Assembly: GCA_030248135.1 (NCBI GenBank)
Contig: JASANC010001605.1
Location: forward strand, 124,001 to 188,000
Length of the DNA stretch: 64,000 nucleotides
From: Theristus sp. LFF4_11
Lineage: Eukaryota; Nematoda; Chromadorea; Monhysterida; Xyalidae
Direction of reading: 5' to 3'
Both the position numbers and the translations under genes were made by a program. Positions 12,301 to 22,400 of the stretch are shown here, piece after piece. Position 1 is the first letter of the stretch, and every line of letters begins with the position of its first letter. The notes beneath the pieces are model-generated. The model had not been told where the DNA came from. It did not search any database and saw only the letters and a program-made list of their open reading frames with translations.

Positions 12301-13977
12301 ATCAGCATTACACAGTGTTCTCGTGCCTGCTGTGTGCGTTCAGCTTGCCACAACAACATTGTCGAGCGAGACAACGACCAAGCAATCAGCGTGCCAATAT
12401 TCGAATGCGAATGCAAGCAATCAGCATTGCACAGTGTTCTCGTGCCTGCTGTGTGCGTTCAGCTGCGTCGCAGCAGTCTGTCGTTTCTGTGAGCCTCGTC
12501 TCAGTATGTCGTACACCTGGTGCTTGTCGCGAACGACCACCTCCTCGACACCCTGTATCACCACCGAACCCTGCGCAGAAAACAACGTATTATTGTTAAA
12601 ACAGTGGAAAAATGCTACAAAATGCTGACAACACTAAAATGAAACCGCTTTTTATGAAAACAGTCTGACAGAAACAGTTGATCAGATTTTCACGACTTTC
12701 TGTTCTGGATCCTGAAAAAGCCTGAGACGATCCTTGAGCACATCGCCGGCGCCGAGCAAATCAAAGAGCTCCTCGTTGTAGAGCTCAACAAACGACACGC
12801 GCACCGTATACTCGTGCTCCTGAAAGTTTACAAACAAATGTTGGTTTGGTTTCGACCTTCCGAGACTCAAGGCGCGCGTAGATAAACAGTTTTATGCCTG
12901 ACGTGGGAATTCTAAATTTGGTAAGTGGTCCGAGTTCCCTAAACAGGGTGAGGGTTCACTGAGGCTATTTTGAATTTCCACACAAAGATTGACACTTTTT
13001 CTTCGACTGCAAACACATTGAGAGGCAAACCCCAAAAAGTTGATAATTGGAGAAGGCCAAACCACCCGCTAATGTTTTCGTAAAGTTCTCACAAAAAACA
13101 GTTTTTTGGCACCATTGAATCAAGCGTTTCAAAGATCTGATGCAGCGAGCGTGGTATAATGCCAGCCAGAGGATCCTGAAAAAAACCTGAAACTGTTTAC
13201 GAAAAAAGTAATGAGCGAACAAACGAATCATCACGCAAGAAATGCGCACATCAAACCAGCTGTGTTGGCTGTCGATCGTGCGTTCACCCTCCATTGTGAA
13301 TGTTTTCCCGGTGCCAGTTTGGCCATAGCTGAAAAGTACAGGATCTTTCAAGAAATGTCAAAAATGTAATAAGGTGAGAAAACGTGAGACAAACGCAAAA
13401 ATGGTGCAATTGTAGCCGTGCAGAACATCGGAAAGACGTGGCTGCACGATCTCGCGGTAGATGTCGATCTGGCGTGCCTTTGGCCCGTAAACCTAAACCA
13501 CAAACACAAAAAAAATCAACCACAGGAGACCTCCTTTTGCAAAAAATTGCATCAGAAAAACGGACACCAAAAAGCAAAAAAAACCAACAAAGTCAAAAGG
13601 GCCGAAGGTCTTCGGAATAGTTGAGTGAACCGAGCGAACGGATTTCGCTTTCGCCGCCGTTTCCAACACCAGCCGCCCATCGGTGGAACAGGGTGGCCTG
13701 GAGGAACAGCTTTCTATGGAACACCGAAAAAGTTGACGTGGCGTGGGGTTTGATGTGAAAGATAAAAAAAACATAAACTCGACACGAATACACGCTGCTA
13801 CATTCAACTTCAACTTCAACTTTTATTAAAGTATTTATTATTGAATTATCAACTATTTAAATTCCACCTGAGTCGGACAGCTACGCGCACGTTCTCCTTT
13901 GCGCTGGCACCGGATGACTGTTTCTTAGAGCTGTGAGGTGCTGTCGTCATATTCTGGCTCTGTTGTGCGTGTGCCAT
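6366..13977 (-). CDS. KIF11: Kinesin-5 (Eg5/KIF11/Klp61F family) mitotic motor, 24 coding exons
   Basis: Plus-end-directed homotetrameric motor that slides antiparallel spindle microtubules apart. Exons on the minus strand: 13977-13868, 13697-13589, 13492-13395, 13328-13250, 13175-13113, 12819-12697, 12570-12446, 12103-11949, 11700-11622, 11217-11025, 10836-10748, 10675-10588, 10461-10369, 9978-9883, 9661-9454, 9319-9147, 8945-8820, 8699-8571, 8453-8289, 8183-7935, 7758-7546, 7319-7214, 7067-6934, 6656-6366. The lengths sum to 1098 codons in one frame, against 1056-1066 aa in human and fly. The motor domain (about 1-370) has GQTGTGKT at 108-115, switch I SSRSH at 235-239 and switch II DLAGSE at 267-272. 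[13 protein letters not shown] and [15 protein letters not shown] are diagnostic for kinesin-5. A long coiled coil follows, then a BimC box (PTGNSPPR, about 955-962). The last two exon joins are the least certain. A TTTGCAG about 70 nt upstream of the ATG may be a cis or trans acceptor. Confidence 0.95.
11315..11418 (+). repeat. 225-bp interspersed repeat, truncated copy (kinesin-5 intron)
   Basis: Matches the first 100 bases of the family seen at 29702, 29925 and 15934: AAGTTCGCTGTTTGCGG, then AGGTAGACGCATACCGCGG, then GGCTCGTCAGTGCGACGG. The second half is missing or diverged. It lies in the intron between the exons ending at 11622 and starting at 11217. Confidence 0.75.
12152..12470 (+). 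repeat. Tandem duplication of about 119 bp overlapping a kinesin-5 exon-intron junction
   Basis: One unit starts at 12265 and the next at 12384. Both contain GCGAATGCAA, CAATCAGCATT, CACAGTGTTCTCGTGCCTGC and TGTGCGTTCAGCT. A third, partial unit lies at about 12152-12203. The part from GTGTTCTCG to TTCAGCT in the right-hand unit is the 3' end of kinesin-5 exon 7 plus its donor. The intron therefore carries a second copy of its own splice junction. Confidence 0.8.
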
Positions 13978-14652
13978 CACATTCACTTTTACGTTCCCAA
14001 ACTCGCTTTGAATAAACTGATCAACGGGGTGGGCGAAAAAAAACTGCAAACACAAATACCGGTGTCGTCAAACAAAATTTGATGGCTGCTTGCGATCACC
14101 TTTTTTCGCGCTTTTCTGTTTCTGAAAATGCGTTCAAGACACTTTCCACAGAACGTGACTTTTTGCTTTTTGGGAGTTTCGTGTAGATTTTGTTTTTGGC
14201 AAAATTTTTTGACAATTTTTACTTTTAGGTCAAAGATCGACGAACAAAGTCGGCGGCGGCCACCCCTTCGGCGGAGGGCGGGCGGACGCGGACTAAAAAA
14301 CAACGAATGTTTTTAGATAGATAACAATTGACCGGAAGCAAAGTGAAAAATTCTCAGATGGAGAAGAGAAGAGATGAAAAGTGGAACAACAATTTGACAA
14401 ATTGAAAACAAACACCAATGAATGATAGAATGATGAAACGAATGGGAAATCCTCCTCAAATAGAAGAAGCAAGCAAAGCACCAAAGAAAAAAATTCAAAT
14501 GTGCTTTGGCGGCGAAATTTCCATTCAGTTAAACATCACTGTCTTCGCCCCTCTGCATTTCCACCGCTCCACTCCACGTCCACAGTCCAGCGCACCGGTG
14601 AATGAAACAAACAACTATTACAATATATCACTTATATATATAACAGTATATC
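13978..14652. other. Upstream region of kinesin-5
   Basis: Between the kinesin-5 start and the hAT-type MITE. It holds the acceptor-like TTTGCAG (minus strand, about 14046), AT-rich sequence and a small GC-rich patch at 14255-14290. Kinesin-5 and UTP20 point away from each other, so promoters of both probably lie between 14050 and 16480, but no core promoter motif is convincing. Confidence 0.35.
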
Positions 14653-15404
14653 CAGGGTTTTTTTTCGTCAAATTTTTCTTGCGTCAATTGACGCAAACGG
14701 TTGAAAAATTTTGCGTCAGCACAAATTTTCTTGCGTCAATATGATACCAGTCTAAATCGAACAAATAACGATAAAGAAGCAATATTTTTTGCGCCATTCA
14801 TCACTAAAAGTATCGTTTTTGACGCCTGTGGTCAAACAACAAGGTGATTTTGGCATTTGACAACCCCTGCTGCGCAGAAACAAAGCTTTACGGGCCTAGA
14901 ATTTTTGTAATGGCTTTTCAGTTTCTAGACGTTATTTTTTAGATCTGTAGAGCTTCTATGACGACACCTGTTCAGACTTGTTCAGTTCAGATTAGAAACA
15001 GAACGGAGCGAACAAAAGGTGCAGCTAGGTGGAAGCTAGCTCAGGATAGAAGCTAGGTGAACTTAGAAACGGTCAAATCAACAATATACGCCACTGTGTT
15101 GTTACATCGAACCGTCAACATAACACTGAACAACAATATTGAAAACAAACGATGAATCAGCTGACCATGCCATCCATCACATTTGCATGATATGTATGCA
15201 TTGTCAGACAAAATTATGAGAAGTCCGTGGTCTGCGCCGAAGGCGCGGAAAAATTTTCAATCAGTGCATAAGTAACCCAAAAATGGCCTTATGACGTCTT
15301 CGAAATTTGTTTGCGTCAGCTGACGCAAACGGCCGAATTTGTTTGCGTCAGCCCAAATTATTTTTCGTCATTGACGCACGATTTTGCGTCAAAAAAAAAC
15401 CCTG
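14653..15404. mobile_element. hAT-type non-autonomous element (MITE, 752 bp)
   Basis: Ends CAGGGTTTTTTTT...AAAAAAAACCCTG form terminal inverted repeats and are flanked by an exact 8-bp duplication AGTATATC (14645-14652 and 15405-15412). CAGGG ends with an 8-bp TSD are the hAT hallmark. Just inside both ends are several copies of TTGCGTCA/TGACGCAA, including palindromic TTGCGTCAATTGACGCAA and TTGCGTCAGCTGACGCAA. These are the kind of subterminal motif that hAT transposases bind. There is no transposase ORF. Confidence 0.9.
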
Positions 15405-15412
15405 AGTATATC

Positions 15413-15933
15413 ACTATTTTGTGGCGGGTGCCGGAAATACCCCCTCACAAAATTTTTCTGCCAGTGCACGCACCCCCCCCCCCTCAGGAAAATTTGCTGC
15501 CCGTGCACCCCCCTCACCGAGAAGGCACCTGACACCCCCGACCCCCCCTCTTAAATTAGGCAAACACCCCCTCACCCGAGGTCCCGCTTTCGCTTCTGAT
15601 CTGAACGACTATTTTAACATCGTATTCTTTGATCTCGGCTGCCAAGTTTGCTCAGTGTGCCTGCCTGCCATGAAAAACAAACCGCAAAGAAAGAAATTAT
15701 CGTCGGCGATGAAATTCGTCTGCTCAAGCAGCGCCAGCGGGTCACAATTTAGGGTGTGTTTTATTCAAATACCTTCTTTCTTCATATGAAAGATTTACCA
15801 ATTTATTTAATGTTGATTTCACAGTTTTAAAGGTCTTTAGATTGTAGTTTTTGTTTCGGTTTCACTCGCCCAGTCGCCCTCCTCACCTCACCTCAGTGAT
15901 CACTGATCGAGCGAGGAGAGAGGGGAGGAGACC
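15413..15933. other. C-rich tract and unassigned sequence
   Basis: 15468-15590 has many C runs on the plus strand (C12-C13 at about 15470, then C5-C7 blocks), so the minus strand has G-quadruplex potential. 15600-15930 shows no exon that I can support. Confidence 0.5.
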
Positions 15934-16444
15934 AATACATAAAGTTCGCTGTTTGGGGTTTTGCCAGTGGTCAGTTCTATAAAAAGTGAATAGTGCTTGA
16001 AAAGTGAATAGTTCTACTCAGGGTGTTCCAAAATTTGGACCATGACAAATTTCGGTTGAATACTTGAACCCCAAGCTCATCTTTGACGGAAGCATCTCAT
16101 TGATTGGATTGATGTTTCTTATTTCGATGCAAAAATGTTTGTCTTTGAAGCTCATGTCTCGATTATTTTTTCAGAATTTGTCAAAGACTACCTTTTGGAA
16201 CACCGGAGTAAAAATGTTCACTTTTCAAAAACTATTCACTTTTATAGAACTGGCCACAGGTAGACGCATACCGCAGTGCCTCCTGGCTCGTCAGTGCGAC
16301 GGACACCAGGCAGAACTGCCACAGGTGTTTTACCACAGACAGATCTTATAGTCTGGGTGAAACATCAGCGAACCTTGAAAGCAGAATCTCACAAAATCAG
16401 CCATCCCAGGCAATAAAGCCACAATAGACCCGGTATTTTGCGAG
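15934..16444 (+). repeat. 225-bp interspersed repeat, copy interrupted by a nested MITE
   Basis: The repeat starts AATACATAAAGTTCGCTG and is broken after TTTTGCC by a MITE (15965-16259). It resumes with AGGTAGACGCATACCGCAG and runs to CCCGGTATTTTGCGAG. It matches the near-identical pair at 29702-30094. It ends about 25 bp before the acceptor of the first visible UTP20 exon, so it may contribute to that gene's 5' UTR or promoter. Confidence 0.85.
15965..16259. mobile_element. MITE with long inverted repeats, nested in an interspersed repeat
   Basis: Terminal inverted repeats GTGGTCAGTTCTATAAAA...TTTTATAGAACTGGCCAC of about 27 bp. They extend inward (GGTGTTCCAAAA and ACAAATT against their reverse complements) so that most of the 295 bp can fold back. 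It interrupts the 225-bp repeat at a site that is intact in the other copies. The class is unclear; the target duplication is too short to call. Confidence 0.8.
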
Positions 16445-16482
16445 TCGCGTCATGTTTGTGTTTGTTTCAGTTTGAAAGTTTC

Positions 16483-19400
16483 ATGGAGCGTATCGCGAAC
16501 ATAAACGTGAGCATCATTGCAAGACATCGGCAGCAGCACGTGCTACCACAAAATCATGCACTGCCCTCAACCTCTTGCATCGTTGAACGGACACAGTTTG
16601 CGGAAACCCTCGAAAAGTGGTCCGAATTGGACGCAACAAACGATTTTGGTAAAGTGTGCAATGATGTCGTCAGGATTAGTTTTTCAGGGTATAGTTGGTA
16701 ATTCAGAAGTTCAGAGCTAACTTCTAGACGATCTTTTAGACTAAAGCGCCATTCATTGAGGTTGAAGCGTGCGCGTCACTTCACTTGGCGTCGCTTCGCT
16801 ACACGTTCATAAAGCAAAAAAACTGCGCAGTTTCATTTGAATACTTTGTACATTCATGCAAATGCGTGCTGAAGACCAGGCCTAGGTTTTTTGCGTCCAA
16901 ATGGTGCAGTTTGCATCTTTTTTGGCCATTTGCATTTGTTTCATGTCTGCTCTTTTTCAAACTTTAAAGACAATTGTTGCAGAAAATTTCAAACAATCAC
17001 TGCCGCGAGACGCGTCTGGCAACACATCTCAATTGCTGCACTGTCAGGTAAACTATGAATTTCTGATGAGCTGTTTCGATGATCGTTTACGCGTGGTTTT
17101 CCCAACTGAAACGGAAATATGCTGATTTTTAGAAAACGGTGGTGTCAGCAATTGACGAACATCTGGCTGTTCCGTCGACGCGCTCATTTGTGGCATTGTT
17201 TGAGTGAGTGATATGCTTGTTTCTATCGGATTGTTTGACTTATTAGCCAAGCCAAAGTGTCCCTTCATCCTTCCTTCAATTTTTTGCAAGAATTCCGTGA
17301 TTTTGACGGCGTTCATCGTTTTCAGGTTGACCAAAAGTCTGGCACTCGATCTACAAGCGGATTTCTATGCGCATTTCTGGGTGATTTTCGATCGAATCGC
17401 CTCGATGCTCGACGCGCAGTCGACAAGCAGTCCGAACAGTGAACTGATTGAGGCTGCGTTTTCAGCGTTGGCGTTTCTGTACAAAGTGCTCTGGCGGCAG
17501 ATGATCGCACAGATGACAACTGTGTTCAGGCAATCATTGAGATCAAACTGTTTACAGATGAGATATTTGAGGGAACTCAAGCTTGAAAAGTGTTGCTGCT
17601 GTCTTGGGTGACCTAAAACCGATTGTCACTTATTCCAGAAAGATGCAACCGCTGTTCTCTCACCGGCGCGATTACATGCGTCGTTTTGCGGCCGAATCGA
17701 TGGGCTTTCTCGTGCGAAAGGTACGCAAAGATTTCGTTCATCCTTTTATTATCTCGGTGTTTTAGTATTGTTTATGTAGCGATATTCAGCAATATAAAAG
17801 GACTGTGATGTGATCTATTGTAATGTGTCTGTTGTTAGTAGTCTCTCCTACATCAGTTCAAAATCATTTATGTATGTTTTCAAACATAAAAAAGCTGTCC
17901 GTATTGTCAGACTAGAAAACCGACGAAGCTTGTCGTGTACGTTGGCAAAGTGCTCGCCAAAACACGAGACTCGTCGCCAACCGAGTACGAGCAGTTGCAC
18001 GAGGGCGTGGTCGAGTTGTGCTACCAGTCGCTAGTTGCAACCTCAGACCGCTTGCACAGCACTGCTGAACAGGTGCTGTCTTTTGTGTAAATCACTGGTA
18101 AAACACTGAACGTTTGACAAAGACGATCGAAAGTAATCGTGATCGGCTGTGTACAGCTGCGAACCAATCAGCTGCGGTTGCAATTTGAATTCAAACACAC
18201 GTTGCTTGTCCACGTGCTTTTTGTGTTTTCCAGTTGTACACGGTGCTTCTGAACGTTGCCACTGCCTGCCATGCCCAAGCGGATGCGTCTGTTTGCTCAG
18301 TGATGGAATCAGTGTGTACTGCACTGACAGAGAGACTCGCTGCGCACTCTGCCGCTGAACACGTGCAACCCATTGTCGCAATATTGATCGTAAGTTTGTG
18401 GCTCATTCGTGACTGTTGTGTGCAATCTGCTGATTGATTGTCCACATTTGAACTCGCGCCAAAATGCATGGTTGTATTGCGGCCAGTGAGCGCGCCAGCT
18501 ACTGAACGCAAATTCGCAAATGCTTCGGAGTTCATACAATCGCATCATTAGCCTGGCGAATGGGTATTCATCCAGCAGACCGGTCACCCAGCAGACCGGT
18601 CACCCAGTAGACCGGTCACACCCGAGAACTTGTCTTTTAATCGTCTGTTAACACACAGACCACTTGTAATGTGAACTAATAAAAGTTTAGGCTAACGGAG
18701 TACTGTAACGACCACTTTGGGTCTCGACACGATCTTTCCAGATTGTCAAGGATTTTTAATGAAATGTGTCTTAAAGCATGAAACACGGTCAAGTACTGAA
18801 TTTATCCACTGAATTTTTAAATTCAACATTGAACCCATTGAATATTACAAGCACGAAGAACGGTAATTATTGTGTCAAGTCATCTGTGGCATCTTGACAC
18901 TATCTCACAATGACACCACGATTTTCTCCAGTTAAGGTTTGCGAAGCCTTAGGACACCTACAGAACTTCTTCATTGCTCCGGTGTGAGACGTAATTTTCT
19001 TATTGCACAGCTCCTTTATGTTGGCAACACAATTCTGTAAGTGCCTAAGGCTTCGCAAGCCTTTATCAAGAAAAATTGAGACAAAATCTGTCCCAAGGGT
19101 ACAATAGTTGGGTTTCAGAGCTAATGCTTGATGATCAGGGAACATCGTGTCAAGACCCAAAATAGTCGTTACCGTACTCTGATAGCCCAAACTCAGTATT
19201 TCACTCCACAAGTTGCATGTTAACAGACAACAGAACGAAGTTCTCTGATGTGACCGGTCTACTGGGTGACCGGTCTGCTGGATGAATACCGGCGAATGTA
19301 CCATGCTAAGCCACTATGACTCTCCAACCAAATCATGGCAAGGCACTAAACAATTTCAGAGCCGTCTCGTGTCGAGCGATGATGCGAAGCACAGCGATGT

Positions 19401-22400
19401 TCAACTGTTCGTTCGTTTGTTGGCTGCATGGCTGAACGCACACGGTGCTGCCACGGTGCTTGCTCCTGCGATCACTGATGCACTTTGCAAGTGGCTCACG
19501 AACACATCATCTGTGTGCAGTAACAGCACTTTCATGGAGAGCTTGCTGACGCTCGTTTCGTTGTTGGTGCAGCGAGCCACCGACACCACGGACGTGAGCC
19601 GCATGCTGACTCTTGTGGTCGATCGGTGGCCAGAGAAAGGTGGGCCAATCACGTTTCAATTCATCAGAATCGGGTCGTGGTTTTTTCTTTTAAGGGTATT
19701 CGACGTGTCAAACAGCTGTGCTAAACAGAACAACGGTGTTACCCTTTTTTGCAGACCGCAGCCTGTTACTAACACGTCTGACAGAAATGAAGAGTCTGGT
19801 GCCGGTGACAACATTCAACACGATCATACTTGCACGAATCGGTCAAGTTGCGAGTGAATTGTGCAGCTGTTTTGACGGTGGCGAACTGGGCACGGCTGTA
19901 GAGGACACGCCAGCTGGCGTCAGTTGTGCGCTGCGTTGCTATGCGTCGCTTGTGTTGACGCGACATCCAATGCGAATGGCCTACGAACAAGAGCAACAAG
20001 AGGCGTCGGGTGACACGACGACGTCCGTGTTGTTCCGCGGTGTTGGTGACTCGGATCAACACGCGCGTGTCTTTCGAACGGCCGTGTCGCTTGTGCTGCG
20101 CGGTGCAACAGCGTTCTCGTCAGTTGACGTGCTCTGGTCGCTGGTGATTGTGCCGCATTTCGCTCGCCACACAGCCACGCGAGAGTCTGCCGACGTTGTC
20201 GGAGCACTGCGCTGTTTTCTAGCAGATTGGGAGGCTTCGTATAGGCAGCGAGCCGATGCAGACGATGATCTGGAGAGTGCTCTGCTTTGGGCGTGCATTC
20301 GTGCGCTGCTGTTGCTTGGTGCCTCTGCAGATTTGGGCGTGCACGTGCATCGAGTCATCACACACTTCAGGTTGGCAGACAATCGTTCGCTTGTATGCCG
20401 TCAAAAACCCACATTTCCGTGCATTTATTCATTGAGTTTATGGATTGAAGGCCAGGTCATCGTGCAAAGGTTAAGCAAACCAGTTACAATGGGTCAGTTC
20501 TCAGTTCTAAAAAGTCTCTTGTCACTATTTGCCTCCCACCCAACCGTTGCAGTTCAAAAGCATCGTTGGACAAGTTTCTGTTGCGCACCGCTGAATTGCT
20601 GTGCCACCTGCCGTTCGTGTGCACCCACGAGCAATTGCTGAACGTGCTGAGTGTGCTCAAGTGGACTTTGTTTCATCGTGATGGCGACTGCCGCAAACTG
20701 GCGTTGTCAATCGCTGCTCGCTGCTTCAGAGTCGCTCTCGTTGAGGTACGCTCCCAGTTGGAAGACGGTCCTCTCGGCTGTAACAGCGTAGTGGTCACCA
20801 CAGTAACACAAACACATGCGCACATCTTCGATGACACGTGCACTGCGGTAACCTCATTTGTTGTGCCTGCGTTTGTGCTGGTGCATGTGCCACATCACTG
20901 TGTTATAGTGGACCACAGTTTTCTATTGTTGTATTCCATGCTTGTTTGTTTTGCCTCTATTGTATTCTCCAATCGCAAGTTTGCTCAAATGAGGTTTTTT
21001 ATTGAGTTTTATGGGCAATGGGCACAACTGAAGAGACCACCATTGCTCGGCGTCTTGTGCTCAGGTCGAAACGCCACTTGTTTGTTGGCTTTTTATTTGG
21101 TTAGCTTCAGAGATCAGGGCTTTATGAACTTGACATGACTGAATAATTTTCAGAAGAAAGTAAAGGTGATGTAACTTTACTGAAACCAGTATGAATTCTT
21201 GAACAACAAACCCATTGAAAACAGTTGTGGCACACACACAGCAGGAGAAGACGAATGAGTCTGGTGCTGGTGACGCCGACCAGGCCAATCCGTTCGACAT
21301 GCTGCTCGCTGCGGAGTTCGTCCCGCTGACCCTGGAACACTACAGACAGCGCTTGATCCTGTTGCGCAAACTCGTCTGCGTGCAAAGTCACACATGCCTT
21401 GCAAACTCTGTTGATCTCTGTGCCAAAATACAGCTGGTTGGTTTTTTCTGTTGTGACCTACTGTTGTGGTGTGTTGTTATTCAAAACGGTGTAATCGGGC
21501 CGAAAGACCTTTTTGTCCTCTTCTTTTCAGCATGTGCTTCGTGCGCTGGCGGCTCAGTTGCTCGTGAATTTTTCACTGCTTTGGTCGCAAGTTTATGAAA
21601 TCATTGAAACCTACGCACACAACTGCCACGAGCCAACTGCGTTCTGGCCGGTTTGGCTTGAACTGTTGACTGAACAGCAATGTGAAGCGAAACGTCAAGG
21701 TTAGTGTGGTAGATTGGATTGGGTTTTGAGCTGATTCTCACTAGTGCTAGTGCTCAAGCGCAGTTTCACACGGAAACCAAATGAGCAGGCAGTGCGCAAT
21801 ACATGACACGTGCAATCTGAAAGTAACAGTTTCAATTTCAGCCAACTCAACTGTGACCAGCGTTTATGACGCTCTGCTCAGCAACAATCTTCAACTGCCG
21901 TTCGTGGACACAGCAGCTGAAAGTGCAGATGGCCGCAAAAACCAACAGACGAAGCAGCGTGCCTCTGTTGGCGTCTCGTTTGCGGTGCAGTGGTGGAAGT
22001 GCACATCGTTGTTTGCTGGTTTGGCTGAACGAAACAGCAGGACACTCGTGCCGATTGTTGTGGAATACATTCAGTTCGTCTTGTCTGTAGTTGGAATCAC
22101 AAATGAAGTGCTTTTGCTAAGTAGGGCACGTTATTGGCTTGAATGGTTTTTTTTAGAGATGGGGAGCTTTTTGAAAAACCAAACGTAAAGAAGTAAAGAA
22201 CGAGCAAGTCTTCTTCGGGTCGCTCGCTCTTTGAAAAGTGTTATTGTGGTTCTGTCCCTCAACCAACACAGAGAAAACCTGGCGCATCGCGCTGCACAGC
22301 CGGTCGATCTGACGTTGCCGGACTACGGAAAGACACCGAAACCAAAGTCAAACATGGACATTCTGCTTGCGTCGCTTGAAGTGCTCGCGAAGTTTTCCGA

